From Bacillota bacterium (GTDB lineage Bacteria; Bacillota; UBA4882; UBA8346), in the NCBI GenBank assembly GCA_023436305.1, contig JAEZJQ010000012.1, forward strand, positions 1 to 55,645: a stretch of DNA of 55,645 bases, given 5' to 3'. The stretch's first letter is position 1. Each line of letters opens with the position of its first letter. A program made the position numbers and the translations under genes. Positions 8,317 to 16,578 of the stretch are shown here, one piece after another. Below the pieces are notes generated by a model. It searched no databases and had not been told where the DNA came from. It saw only the letters and a program-made list of their open reading frames with translations.

Positions 8317-8901
8317 ATGATCGATTTTATCAAAGACCAGATCCATACATCTTATACTATCAAACAGGCAATCATGGCAAATGATGATCTGCTTGAATTG
8401 GTAAGGCAAGTGGCTTTGAAAATCACCGGGGTATACCAAAACGGCCACAAGGTATTACTCGCCGGGAACGGCGGCAGCGCCGCCGATGCCCAGCATTTGG
8501 CGGGAGAATTGGTGAACCGGTTGTATTTCGACAGGCCTGGATTGGCGGCAGTTGCTTTAACCACGGATACTTCGGTGCTGACCGCCATCGGCAATGATTC
8601 CAGTTTTGAAATGATTTTTGCCAGGCAGATTCAGGCCATTGGAGTGAACGGAGATTTATTTATCGGGATATCGACTTCTGGCAATTCGGCCAACATCGTT
8701 CAGGCATTCTATGAATGTAAAACAAAAGGAATTATTACGGTCGGAATGACCGGAGAGGGTAATAATAAAATGGAACAACTGGCCGATTATTGTTTTAAAG
8801 TTCCATCTTCGGAAACGCCCCGGATTCAAGAGTCCCATATTTTAATCGGCCACATTATCTGTTCCATCGTTGAAAAGGCTATTTTTAAGGGCGATCTCTA
8901 G
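8317..8901 (+). CDS. gmhA: Sedoheptulose-7-phosphate isomerase
   Basis: 194 residues, typical of GmhA. It is a SIS-fold enzyme: GNGGSAADAQHLAGELV is the phosphosugar loop, STSGNSANIVQAF the second SIS motif, and ETPRIQESHILIGHIIC carries the catalytic Glu and His of the family. It converts sedoheptulose-7-phosphate to D-glycero-D-manno-heptose-7-phosphate in the cytoplasm, the first step of activated heptose synthesis. In Gram-positive bacteria this feeds S-layer or capsule glycans through GDP-heptose rather than lipopolysaccharide. The stop codon shares one base with the GTG start of the hddC-like gene. The heptokinase and phosphatase that should act between the two products are not in this window. 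Confidence 0.92.
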   Translation: MIDFIKDQIHTSYTIKQAIMANDDLLELVRQVALKITGVYQNGHKVLLAGNGGSAADAQHLAGELVNRLYFDRPGLAAVALTTDTSVLTAIGNDSSFEMIFARQIQAIGVNGDLFIGISTSGNSANIVQAFYECKTKGIITVGMTGEGNNKMEQLADYCFKVPSSETPRIQESHILIGHIICSIVEKAIFKGDL

Positions 8902-9602
8902 TGGAAGCGATTATTTTGGCGGGTGGATTGGGTACCCGATTGCGAAGCGTGATCGGTGATCTGCCGAAACCGATGGCGCCCATCGGCGATAAACCGTTTC
9001 TGTGGTATCTGCTTTCCAGTCTTGACAAATATGATGTAAAACGGGTTATCCTGGCGGTGGGTTATAAATATCAGGGGATTCAGGAATTTTTCGGCGCTCG
9101 ATTCGGCCATCTGGATATCGATTACTCGGTTGAGGAAGAACTCTTGGGTACCGGGGGTGGAATCCGGCGGGCCTTTCATAAGGTAACCGGGCCTCAAGTA
9201 TTGATTTTGAATGGAGATACTTTTTTTCATATAGATTATTCGCGATTGGCCGAATTTCATTTATCGCTGAAATCGGATCTCACGATTGCTTTAAAACCGA
9301 TGTTGAATTTTAATCGGTATGGCAATGTGTTAACCCAAAAATCCCGGGTGGTTGGTTTTGAAGAAAAAAATGATATGGAATCCGGGAATATCAATGGTGG
9401 AGTTTATATGGCCAATCCGGACTTGTTTGCCGGGCTGGACTTGGGAGAGAGATTTTCATTTGAAAAGGATTTCTTGGAAAGATATGTTCATCAACTCAAT
9501 TTCCATGCCTATATGACGGAAGGTTATTTTATCGATATTGGAATTCCAGAAGATTACCGTAAAGCGCAATGTGATGTACCGGTAATTTTCAATCAATTTT
9601 AA
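8901..9602 (+). CDS. hddC: Heptose-1-phosphate guanylyltransferase-like nucleotidyltransferase
   Basis: 233 residues, the usual HddC length. The start is GTG 8901, overlapping the gmhA stop by one base, so translation is coupled. The N terminus is IILAGGLGTRLRSVIGDLPK, with the P-loop-like nucleotide signature and the Lys of the PKPMAPI block. LNGDTFFHIDY is the metal-binding Asp region, INGGVYM and a C-terminal GYFIDIGIPEDY close the fold. The pairing with gmhA supports GDP-D-glycero-alpha-D-manno-heptose as product. Other NDP-sugar pyrophosphorylase specificities remain possible because the family is not separable by motif alone. Confidence 0.8.
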   Translation: MEAIILAGGLGTRLRSVIGDLPKPMAPIGDKPFLWYLLSSLDKYDVKRVILAVGYKYQGIQEFFGARFGHLDIDYSVEEELLGTGGGIRRAFHKVTGPQVLILNGDTFFHIDYSRLAEFHLSLKSDLTIALKPMLNFNRYGNVLTQKSRVVGFEEKNDMESGNINGGVYMANPDLFAGLDLGERFSFEKDFLERYVHQLNFHAYMTEGYFIDIGIPEDYRKAQCDVPVIFNQF

Positions 9603-9644
9603 CGGTCTTGGGTATGAACTAAAAAGAGAAAGGAGGGAATCTGC

Positions 9645-10397
9645 ATGAAAGGGATTATTCTCGCCGGGGGAACCGGTTCCAGGTTGTACCCGTTAACGAA
9701 AGTCACGAATAAACATTTACTGTCCATCGGAAAATACCCGATGATTTTTTATCCCATTCATAAGCTTCAAGAGTGTGGTATTAAGGATATTATGATTGTT
9801 ACCGGCAAAGAACATATGGGGAGTGTAGTCAATCTTTTAGGGAGCGGTTATGAATTCGGCTTGGAATTCACCTATAAAATCCAGGATCAGCCTGGTGGAA
9901 TCGCTCAAGCTTTGAGTTTGGCCCAAAATTTTGTCGGGAATGACCGTTGTGTGGTAATTCTGGGGGATAATATTTTTTCCGGGAATATTGGCAAGTTTGT
10001 GGACTATTTTCAGCGGCAACCCACCGGCGCCAAAGTGCTTATCAAAGAGGTTCCGGATCCGGAGCGATATGGGGTGGCTGAGTTGAAAGGGGACCATATC
10101 GTTGGGATAGAGGAGAAACCTAAAAACCCCAAATCAAAGTTTTGCGTCACCGGAATTTACATGTACGATGCGGCGGTTTTTACGATCATCCGCGACTTGA
10201 AACCTTCGGGGAGGGGCGAATTGGAGATTACCGATGTCAATAATGCTTATATTATGGATGGCCAATTGACGTATAATATTATTGAAGGTTGGTGGACGGA
10301 CGCCGGGACCTTCGATTCCATTTTTCGGGCCAATGAATATGTCCGGGACTATGATATTGGGAAAGAATGGAGAACAATCGCGGCCCAATATAATTGA
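9645..10397 (+). CDS. Glucose-1-phosphate thymidylyltransferase, short form (SpsI-like)
   Basis: 250 residues, matching the short RmlA group that includes Bacillus SpsI rather than the ~290-residue form. Motifs are LAGGTGSRLYPLTKVTNKHL, ILGDNIFSGNI, EEKPKNPKSKFCVTGIYMYD and GWWTDAGTFDS. It lacks the C-terminal helical extension seen in the gene at 7225, so allosteric control may differ. AAAGGAGG lies upstream of the ATG. Position directly before an rmlC-like and then rmlB and rmlD genes makes dTDP-glucose supply for dTDP-L-rhamnose its probable job. Confidence 0.88.
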   Translation: MKGIILAGGTGSRLYPLTKVTNKHLLSIGKYPMIFYPIHKLQECGIKDIMIVTGKEHMGSVVNLLGSGYEFGLEFTYKIQDQPGGIAQALSLAQNFVGNDRCVVILGDNIFSGNIGKFVDYFQRQPTGAKVLIKEVPDPERYGVAELKGDHIVGIEEKPKNPKSKFCVTGIYMYDAAVFTIIRDLKPSGRGELEITDVNNAYIMDGQLTYNIIEGWWTDAGTFDSIFRANEYVRDYDIGKEWRTIAAQYN

Positions 10398-10426
10398 TAA
10401 AATGTGATATTAAAGGAGAATCGTTA

Positions 10427-10882
10427 ATGATTGAAGGGGTAAAGGTTAAAAAGTTAGTCAAACATGCGGATGACCGGGGTTTTTTCATGGAGGTTTTGCG
10501 GGACGATGATCAGTTATTAAACAAATTCGGGCAGTTTTCAATGTCGCTGAGTTATCCCGGAGTGATTAAAGCGTTTCATTACCATAAGCTCCAGGATGAT
10601 CTCTGGTTTTTTCCGGTGGGAAACGCTCAGGTGGTCCTTTATGATTTAAGGGAGGGTTCGCCCACAAAAGGAGAAACCAATACTTTTTGCATGGGTGAAC
10701 ATAATCCGATTTTGTTATGCATCCCTATCGGAGTGGCCCATGGCTACCGGGTATTGGGAAATTTCCCCGCCATCATTACCTATGTTACTACTGAATCATA
10801 CCAGGCGGGACAGCCCGATGAGTATCGTATTCCCTGGGACGATCCGGGCATTGGATTCGATTGGACGACGAAGAACCGGTAG
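10427..10882 (+). CDS. rfbC: dTDP-4-dehydrorhamnose 3,5-epimerase, short cupin form (SpsL-like)
   Basis: 151 residues, the size of the SpsL-type short RmlC rather than the ~180-residue form. The cupin core shows KAFHYHKLQDDLWFFPVG (active-site His in the first cupin motif), IPIGVAHGYRVLG (second motif) and the diagnostic C-terminal IPWDDPGIGFDW. ATG 10427 is chosen for AAAGGAG 7-8 bases upstream; an in-frame GTG-type extension to 10394 overlaps the previous gene and has no site. It epimerises C3 and C5 of the 4-keto-6-deoxyglucose intermediate in dTDP-L-rhamnose synthesis. A related cupin ketoisomerase role is the main alternative. Confidence 0.83.
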   Translation: MIEGVKVKKLVKHADDRGFFMEVLRDDDQLLNKFGQFSMSLSYPGVIKAFHYHKLQDDLWFFPVGNAQVVLYDLREGSPTKGETNTFCMGEHNPILLCIPIGVAHGYRVLGNFPAIITYVTTESYQAGQPDEYRIPWDDPGIGFDWTTKNR

Positions 10883-10894
10883 GAGAATAAGGGC

Positions 10895-10958
10895 GTTACT
10901 AGTTATTAGTTTATTGAAAGGCGTTATTAGTTTATTTGTTATTAGTTATTCGTAAATA
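10895..10958. repeat. Heptanucleotide repeat tract (GTTATTA type)
   Basis: The sequence reads in 7-base steps: GTTACTA, GTTATTA, GTTTATT, GAAAGGC, GTTATTA, GTTTATT, one extra T, GTTATTA, GTTATTC. It is the reverse-complement orientation of the AACTAAT-type heptads found on the other side of the next gene. It starts 13 bases after the rfbC stop. Confidence 0.65.
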
Positions 10959-11002
10959 AAAAAGAATTTAAGTAGAAGTTAATATACCAAAATTTTTAGC
11001 TA

Positions 11003-11037
11003 GTAACTAATAACCAGTAACTAATAACCAGTAACGA
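11003..11037. repeat. Heptanucleotide repeat tract (AACTAAT/AACCAGT)
   Basis: Five consecutive heptads read AACTAAT, AACCAGT, AACTAAT, AACCAGT, AACGATT, so the true unit here is a 14-mer repeated twice. It lies just upstream of the four-helix-bundle gene and belongs to the same family as the tracts at 10895-10958 and 11459-11569. Confidence 0.7.
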
Positions 11038-11079
11038 TTGTACCAGTATTAAATGACCCAAAAACTAAAAGAGGTTGTT

Positions 11080-11475
11080 ATGATTGAAAAATTTGAAGAT
11101 TTATTGGCATGGCAGGAGGCCAGAAAACTTGTCAAGGTGATTTCGTTGATTATTAAAAAGCAAGGTATAAACAATGACTTGATATTAATCGATCAAATCA
11201 CCCGCTCTTCCCGTTCGGTGATGGCGAATATTGCCGAAGGTTTTGGAAGATATACCTATCGCGATAATAGACAATTTATTATTATAGCCCGGGGTTCGCT
11301 TGCCGAAACTCAAAATCATTTATATATAGCTCTCGATTTAGACTATATTACTCGTGAAGAATTTGATAACATTTACGAATTAACCGTTAATATATATAAA
11401 TTACTTAACGGATTAGCCAATCACCTTAAAAAAGCCCAAGATAATATTAACAATAAAGCAATCGCAAATAACTAA
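11080..11475 (+). CDS. Four-helix bundle protein (S23/IVP family)
   Basis: 131 residues. MIEKFEDLLAWQEARKLV is the diagnostic start of the four-helix-bundle family first seen encoded in 23S rRNA intervening sequences; RSSRSVMANIAEGFGRY and SLAETQNHLYIALDL are its conserved helices. ATG 11080 follows GAGG by 6 bases; an in-frame ATG at 11053 would add residues with no family match. Cellular function is unknown; a homologue is the Avd accessory protein of diversity-generating retroelements, but no reverse transcriptase is near. The gene sits between rfbC and rfbB, splitting an otherwise continuous rhamnose set, and is flanked by repeat arrays. Its last codons (AIANN, stop) are part of the downstream array, so the cassette and repeats probably moved together. 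Confidence 0.88.
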   Translation: MIEKFEDLLAWQEARKLVKVISLIIKKQGINNDLILIDQITRSSRSVMANIAEGFGRYTYRDNRQFIIIARGSLAETQNHLYIALDLDYITREEFDNIYELTVNIYKLLNGLANHLKKAQDNINNKAIANN

Positions 11476-11569
11476 TCACTAATAACTAATCGCAAATAAC
11501 TAATCGCAAATAACTAATCACTAATAACTAATCACTAATAACCAATAACCAATAACCAATAACTATTAC
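11459..11569. repeat. 14-mer and 7-mer tandem array overlapping a gene end
   Basis: Six 14-base units of the form YAATCRCWAATAAC run from 11459 to 11542, followed by three perfect CAATAAC heptamers (11543-11563) and a degenerate last copy. The first unit encodes the last residues of the four-helix-bundle protein and the next begins with its TAA stop. The array ends about 10 bases before the rfbB ribosome binding site. Confidence 0.8.
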
Positions 11570-11580
11570 GGAGGGTATTC

Positions 11581-12588
11581 ATGAAACTTCTTATCACCGG
11601 AGGCGCGGGGTTTATCGGGAGTAATTTATTATACTATTTTCAGGAAACACATCCGGACTATATATTAATCAATCTGGATAAATTGACCTATGCCGGAAAT
11701 TTGGAGAATTTAGACGGCCTGGAGGGTAGTCCCAACTACCGGTTTATCAAGGGCGACATTGGGGATCGGAGTGTCGTGGAGCCTTTATTTGCAGAAGGAT
11801 TGGGTGGGGTAATCAATTTGGCGGCTGAATCCCACGTGGATCGCAGTATTGACGAACCGGATGTATTTGTAGCGACCAATGTTATGGGGACTCAGGTGCT
11901 GTTGGATTTGGCCAGGAAATATAAGGTACCGCGCTTTTTGCAGGTTTCCACCGATGAAGTCTATGGGAGTTTGGGCCCTACCGGTTATTTTACCGAGGAA
12001 ACGCCCATCGCCCCTAACAGTCCGTATTCTGCCTGTAAGGCGGCGGCGGACCTGCTGGTTCGGGCTGCATATCATACCTTTGGACAACCGGTATTGATCA
12101 CCCGCTGTTCTAATAATTACGGCCCGTATCAATTCCCGGAGAAATTGATTCCCTTGATGATATCCAATGCTTTGGAGGATAAAGAACTGCCGGTTTATGG
12201 TGACGGCCTGAATATCCGTGATTGGCTACATGTCCGGGATCATTGCCGGGGGATCGATCAGGTGTTTCATCATGGCACACCGGGTGAAGTGTATAATATC
12301 GGTGGGAATAATGAACATACCAATATTGAAATTGTCAAATTAATTCTCGATGAACTTGGCAAACCGGAGAGTTTAATTAAATACGTCAAGGATCGGCCCG
12401 GGCATGATCGCCGTTACGCCATTGATGCCGCTAAGATCAGCAGTTCTTTGGGTTGGGTCCCCCAAATTTCGTTTGACGAGGGGATTCGGAGTACCATCAA
12501 ATGGTATCTGGAACACCGTACTTGGTGGGAACATATTAAGTCGGGGGATTACCAGTCATATTATCAAAAGATGTACGGCAGCAGATAG
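11581..12588 (+). CDS. rfbB: dTDP-glucose 4,6-dehydratase
   Basis: 335 residues, normal for RmlB. LLITGGAGFIGSN binds NAD; NLAAESHVDRSI, QVSTDEVYGSL (active-site Thr-Asp-Glu) and YSACKAAAD (YxxxK catalytic pair) are all intact; RCSNNYGPYQFPEKLIP and a GDGLNIRDWLHV block are diagnostic of RmlB against other epimerases. It converts dTDP-glucose to dTDP-4-keto-6-deoxyglucose. GGAGG lies 7 bases upstream of the ATG. It is followed 45 bases later by rfbD. Codon use fits the mid-G+C background rather than the AT-rich transferase island. Confidence 0.95.
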   Translation: MKLLITGGAGFIGSNLLYYFQETHPDYILINLDKLTYAGNLENLDGLEGSPNYRFIKGDIGDRSVVEPLFAEGLGGVINLAAESHVDRSIDEPDVFVATNVMGTQVLLDLARKYKVPRFLQVSTDEVYGSLGPTGYFTEETPIAPNSPYSACKAAADLLVRAAYHTFGQPVLITRCSNNYGPYQFPEKLIPLMISNALEDKELPVYGDGLNIRDWLHVRDHCRGIDQVFHHGTPGEVYNIGGNNEHTNIEIVKLILDELGKPESLIKYVKDRPGHDRRYAIDAAKISSSLGWVPQISFDEGIRSTIKWYLEHRTWWEHIKSGDYQSYYQKMYGSR

Positions 12589-12633
12589 TCGTAAAGCGCA
12601 TATACTCATATTTCTTTTGAGGAAGGATCATCC

Positions 12634-13476
12634 ATGAAAATATTAATTACCGGATCCAAGGGACAACTTGGAAACGCGTTGCAAGAAACATTGAAAAATG
12701 ATGAGCTGCATTTAATTGATTTACCGGAACATGATCTCACATCGTTTCCGGCTACTATGAGCCGCTTTTTACAAGTCAATCCGGAAATCGTCATCCATTG
12801 TGCCGCGAAAACCCAGGTGGATGATTGTGAATCAAAACCCGAGGAAGCGTATTGGGCCAATGTAATGGCAACGAAACATGTGGTGAATGCCTGCCAAGCG
12901 GTGGATGCTACTTTGGTATATGTTTCGACCGATTATGTGTTTGACGGCATGGGTACACGGCCTTACCGGGAATATGATCCTTGCAATCCGCCCAGTGTTT
13001 ATGGGAAGACGAAGTGGCAAGGCGAAGAAATCGTCAAAACTCACCTACAGCGGTTTTATATTGCCAGAACCGCCTGGCTGTTTGGCGATGTGGGACACAA
13101 TATCGTCAAGACCGTTTTAAAATTGGCCCAGGAACAAAAGCTTTTAAAATTTGTCAATGATCAGACAGGCTGTCCTACCTACGCCACCGATCTGGCCGCA
13201 GCCATTGCCCAGCTTATCCAAACCAATGCCTTTGGGATATATCATATTACCAATGAAGGCCAGTGTACCTGGTTTGAGTTTGTCCAGGAGATCCTGGAAG
13301 CCGCCGGAATCAAAGAAACCCGGGTCGAACCTATTTCCAGCGTGGAATTAAACCGTCCCGCCCCCCGGCCCCATTACAGCGTTTTGGCCAAGGACGGCCT
13401 TCAATCATTGGGAATTGAGATGCCGGTTTATCAGGATGCTTTGGCGAGATTCCTGAAGAGATATAGTAACTTTTAG
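12634..13476 (+). CDS. rfbD: dTDP-4-dehydrorhamnose reductase
   Basis: 280 residues, typical for RmlD. ILITGSKGQLGNAL is the NADPH-binding loop, HCAAKTQVDDCE the RmlD-type AAxTxVD block, VSTDYVFDG the active-site region, YGKTKWQGE the YxxxK pair, and ARTAWLFG and FVNDQTGCPTYATDLA are family hallmarks. It performs the last step, giving dTDP-L-rhamnose. With the genes at 9645, 10427 and 11581 the set is complete and in the same composition as the Bacillus sps I/L/J/K group. The ribosome binding site is GAGGAAGGA. Confidence 0.95.
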   Translation: MKILITGSKGQLGNALQETLKNDELHLIDLPEHDLTSFPATMSRFLQVNPEIVIHCAAKTQVDDCESKPEEAYWANVMATKHVVNACQAVDATLVYVSTDYVFDGMGTRPYREYDPCNPPSVYGKTKWQGEEIVKTHLQRFYIARTAWLFGDVGHNIVKTVLKLAQEQKLLKFVNDQTGCPTYATDLAAAIAQLIQTNAFGIYHITNEGQCTWFEFVQEILEAAGIKETRVEPISSVELNRPAPRPHYSVLAKDGLQSLGIEMPVYQDALARFLKRYSNF

Positions 13477-13518
13477 CTTTTGACGATTACTTTGTCTTAT
13501 AACTAAAGGAGGAATTGT

Positions 13519-14763
13519 GTGGCTACCGAGATTGATATTGCCATTATTGGCGGTGGAGTCATCGGACTTGCCACTGCTTATACTTTTTCCAGCTATTTTC
13601 AATCCCAAAATATCAATCGGGATATCTGCTTACTTGAAAAGCATAAAATCCCGGGTGAAAATCAATCATCGCGCAATAGCGGGGTAGTTCACGCCGGGAT
13701 CTATTATCCGCCGGCCAGTGAACCTTTAAAAGCACGTCTTTGTGTGGCCGGTAATCAGAAGCTGGCTGATTTTTGCATGGAGCACCAGGTTCCTTTTGAA
13801 CGAACCGGAAAACTGGTAGCCGCGATCAATTCCCTTGAGGAAGAATATTTGGACGACTTATATCAAACCGCCGGCGCCAATAACATACCGGATGCGCAAC
13901 GCATCCCCGGATGGAAAGCAACCCAATTTGAACCGAACATGAATGCCTTGGCCGCGCTTTATTTCCCCTCATCCGGCATTGTGGAGACAACCTGTTTGAT
14001 AAAGAAGCTATATCAGTTATCGAAAGCCAATGAGGTATATTTGCTGGAAGGCCATGAAGTTGTGGGTATCATTCCCCAAAACGGTCGCTTTGTCATGGAG
14101 ACTCGTTGTTCGCAAAGCGAACGGGAGTATCATGAGGTGTTTGAAGCCCGGTGGATTATCAACTGTGGTGGGCTTTATGCCGATGAGCTTGCCAAAATGG
14201 TGAATCCGGATTTCCCCTACGAAATCGTCCCCACCCGGGGTGAAATCGCCAAGTTTAATAAACGCAAAAAAGACGGCTTATGGATGAACCGGATGAATGT
14301 TTATCCGGCTCCCTATGGTTATTATAATGGCAGCGGCTGTAAAGCGGAAGTATCGTTTCTTGAGTATCAAAGATTGTTACGGGACAATATCATTACCCGG
14401 ACGGTGGGGGTGCATCTTTCGCCCACCTTTGATCTGGATTTGGCGAGTCAGAATTACATCATTGGCGATACCGTTATCATTGGTCCGGCGAAGACGGTGG
14501 ATGTGGCCAAGGATGATTATACAGGAAATTTAAAAGGTGAAGCCGAATTTTTAAATAGGGTTACCGGGTTCTTTCCCAATCTGACATTGGATGATATTGA
14601 AAAGGATTATACCGGGATTATGGCGGTAGTCAAAGGACATCCCGATTTTGTCATCGAGCGGGACTGTAAATTCCCCAATATGATTACGGTTATCGCCGAT
14701 TCGCCGGGACTCACCGCTTCATTGGCCATTGCGGAGTATGTACTGGAACTTTATCAGAATTGA
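13519..14763 (+). CDS. lhgO: L-2-hydroxyglutarate oxidase-like FAD-dependent oxidoreductase
   Basis: 414 residues. IAIIGGGVIGLATAY is the FAD dinucleotide fold; SSRNSGVVHAGIYYPP is the characteristic LhgO segment around the flavin; VPTRGEIAKF and the C-terminal DSPGLTASLAIAEYV complete the DAO-type oxidoreductase fold. The start is GTG 13519, with AAAGGAGGAA 5-6 bases before it. LhgO enzymes oxidise L-2-hydroxyglutarate to 2-oxoglutarate and pass electrons to the quinone pool. Its location between rfbD and a sugar dehydrogenase is odd. It may recycle L-2-hydroxyglutarate made when a WlbA/WbpB-type dehydrogenase regenerates NAD with 2-oxoglutarate, which would link it to the next gene; that link is inference. 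Confidence 0.82.
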   Translation: MATEIDIAIIGGGVIGLATAYTFSSYFQSQNINRDICLLEKHKIPGENQSSRNSGVVHAGIYYPPASEPLKARLCVAGNQKLADFCMEHQVPFERTGKLVAAINSLEEEYLDDLYQTAGANNIPDAQRIPGWKATQFEPNMNALAALYFPSSGIVETTCLIKKLYQLSKANEVYLLEGHEVVGIIPQNGRFVMETRCSQSEREYHEVFEARWIINCGGLYADELAKMVNPDFPYEIVPTRGEIAKFNKRKKDGLWMNRMNVYPAPYGYYNGSGCKAEVSFLEYQRLLRDNIITRTVGVHLSPTFDLDLASQNYIIGDTVIIGPAKTVDVAKDDYTGNLKGEAEFLNRVTGFFPNLTLDDIEKDYTGIMAVVKGHPDFVIERDCKFPNMITVIADSPGLTASLAIAEYVLELYQN

Positions 14764-14842
14764 CATTCGGGTTAACTGAATTACAGTATTAATAATTATT
14801 TTTTGACAGGATTAATCGATATTTGTCCGAGGAGTAAACGTT

Positions 14843-15922
14843 ATGAGCAAATTGGGAATTGGTCTGATTGGCTGCGGGCGGATTGCACCGAACCATGCCC
14901 GGAATATTGTGGAACTTGAGAATGCCGAACTTAAAGCGGTATGCGATATTGTTCCCGAAAAAGCGCAAAAGTTTCACGGGGAATATGGTGGAGAAACATA
15001 TACGGATTATCGTAAGGTTTTAGACCGGAAAGATATTGATATCATTGCCATCGCCACTCCCAGCGGGATGCACGCCGGTATGGGGATTGAGGCGGCGGAG
15101 GCCGGGAAACATGTGATTGTGGAGAAACCCATGGCTTTGTCGCTATATGATGCCGACCGGCTGATTGAAGCGTGTCGGAAAAATGGAGTGTATCTGGGAA
15201 TATGCCATCAGAACCGGTATAACCTGGTGGTCCAAAAACTGCACCGGGCACTGGAAGAAGGCCGGTTTGGGAAACTTACTCATGGTGTGGCTTCCATCCG
15301 CTGGTACCGGAATCAGGCTTATTTCGAACAGGATGACTGGCATGGAACTTGGGCGCAGGACGGCGGGGTTTTGATGAACCAGTCAATTCACAATATTGAT
15401 TTGCTGATATGGATGATGGGCCAACCGGAAAGCGTATTCGGGAGGATTGCCACCCGGCAACACCGGATTGAGGTTGAGGATTTGGGGTTAGGAATAATAA
15501 ATTTCAACAATGGCGCTTATGGGATGCTCGAGGCTTCTTCGTCAATTTATCCAAAAAATTTGGAAGAAACCCTGAATATTTTTGGTGAAACCGGTACCGT
15601 CATTTTAGGTGGAGCATCCATCAACAGGATTGAAGTTTGGCGGTTTGCGGATGCCAAAGATGATGAAGCCGAGGTAATTAGGAATGTGGGAGAATCTCCC
15701 CCTAATATTTACGGTTTCGGGCACCGGATATTATATCAGCGGTTTTTAAATGCGATTGAGACCGGTTCTCCGTTTGATATCCCCGGCGAGGAAGGCCGGA
15801 AAGGCATAGAGTTGATTCTGGGAATGTACCATTCAAGTCTTAGCGGGCAGCCGGTGGACTTGCCGCTGCAAGAGAAGTCGTATCCATTAACGAAGTTGAT
15901 GAAGGGGTATTCAAATTTATGA
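14843..15922 (+). CDS. Gfo/Idh/MocA family sugar dehydrogenase (WlbA/WbpB-like)
   Basis: 359 residues. GIGLIGCGRIAPNHARNI is the N-terminal NAD-binding fold, VIVEKPMALS carries the conserved Glu-Lys-Pro of the family, and GGVLMNQSIHNIDLLIWMMG supplies the catalytic His region. The last pattern and overall length fit UDP-N-acetylglucosaminuronate 3-dehydrogenases (WlbA/WbpB) and related sugar-nucleotide oxidoreductases. A soluble cytoplasmic role in making a keto- or amino-sugar is likely, but no aminotransferase is present here, so the product is uncertain. GAGGAG lies upstream of the ATG. It follows the lhgO-like gene by 79 bases. Confidence 0.8.
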   Translation: MSKLGIGLIGCGRIAPNHARNIVELENAELKAVCDIVPEKAQKFHGEYGGETYTDYRKVLDRKDIDIIAIATPSGMHAGMGIEAAEAGKHVIVEKPMALSLYDADRLIEACRKNGVYLGICHQNRYNLVVQKLHRALEEGRFGKLTHGVASIRWYRNQAYFEQDDWHGTWAQDGGVLMNQSIHNIDLLIWMMGQPESVFGRIATRQHRIEVEDLGLGIINFNNGAYGMLEASSSIYPKNLEETLNIFGETGTVILGGASINRIEVWRFADAKDDEAEVIRNVGESPPNIYGFGHRILYQRFLNAIETGSPFDIPGEEGRKGIELILGMYHSSLSGQPVDLPLQEKSYPLTKLMKGYSNL

Positions 15923-15987
15923 ACAAAATGATGATAAAAAGGGGATATTTAAGATAGCCTTAAAATATTAATTAAAGGATTGATTTC

Positions 15988-16578
15988 ATGGATACCTTAA
16001 CCTTCATCGCCGAAATTATCAAGGCCGTTATTTGGCCGTTAACCATTATTGGAATCCTGGTGGTCTTGCGTAAGCCGATCCTGAATTTTTTCCCGGCAAT
16101 TGAGAAACTCAAGTACGGAGATTGGGAGTTGGACTTTGCCAAGCAAGTCCATAAATTGGCCAAAGAAGCCAAGGAATCTCTGGATAGCGCATTATCAAAA
16201 TTTGATGATGCCACCCAGGATGATTATAAAAAACTGCTGGATATTGCCCAGGTATCACCCAGAGCCGCGCTCCTTGAAGCGTGGATGACATTAGAATCGG
16301 TAGCGTTTCAAGTGATGAAACACAAAGATCCCAAGCTTACCACCACGATTTTAAAAACACCGCTGCAATTTGGAATCACCTTGGAAAAACTGGGGATCAT
16401 AAATTGTAGCCAAAAAGAGATCTTTGACAAGCTTCGAAATTTAAGAAATGCGGCAGCCCACGCCATGGATTTTGCTTTTGATACCCGGGCGGCCATCGAA
16501 TATGTCGAAATGGCATTAAATCTGGTGAACCATATCCGAATCCAGTCGATCAATAAAGGTGGTGTGGACTTACTATGA
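15988..16578 (+). CDS. Membrane-anchored protein of unknown function
   Basis: 196 residues. One N-terminal transmembrane segment (AVIWPLTIIGILVVLRKPIL, ~residues 13-32) is followed by a charged, Lys- and Ala-rich helix and then a cytoplasmic helical domain. The C-terminal part, KLRNLRNAAAHAMDFAFD, has the Asn/His-rich look of DUF4145- or HEPN-like helical domains (RNxxxH-like pattern with N and H), but I cannot assign it firmly. AAAGGA precedes the ATG. Its TGA overlaps the ATG of manC, so the two are translationally coupled, which ties it to glycan precursor supply. It could be a scaffold or regulator at the membrane, or an RNase-like defence relic. Confidence 0.6.
   Translation: MDTLTFIAEIIKAVIWPLTIIGILVVLRKPILNFFPAIEKLKYGDWELDFAKQVHKLAKEAKESLDSALSKFDDATQDDYKKLLDIAQVSPRAALLEAWMTLESVAFQVMKHKDPKLTTTILKTPLQFGITLEKLGIINCSQKEIFDKLRNLRNAAAHAMDFAFDTRAAIEYVEMALNLVNHIRIQSINKGGVDLL

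Noticed and set aside
11080..11475. Diversity-generating retroelement (Avd-like accessory gene)
   Set aside because: No reverse transcriptase, template or variable repeat was found nearby.
11459..11569. Possible CRISPR array
   Set aside because: Units are 7 and 14 bases without unique spacers, and there are no cas genes.
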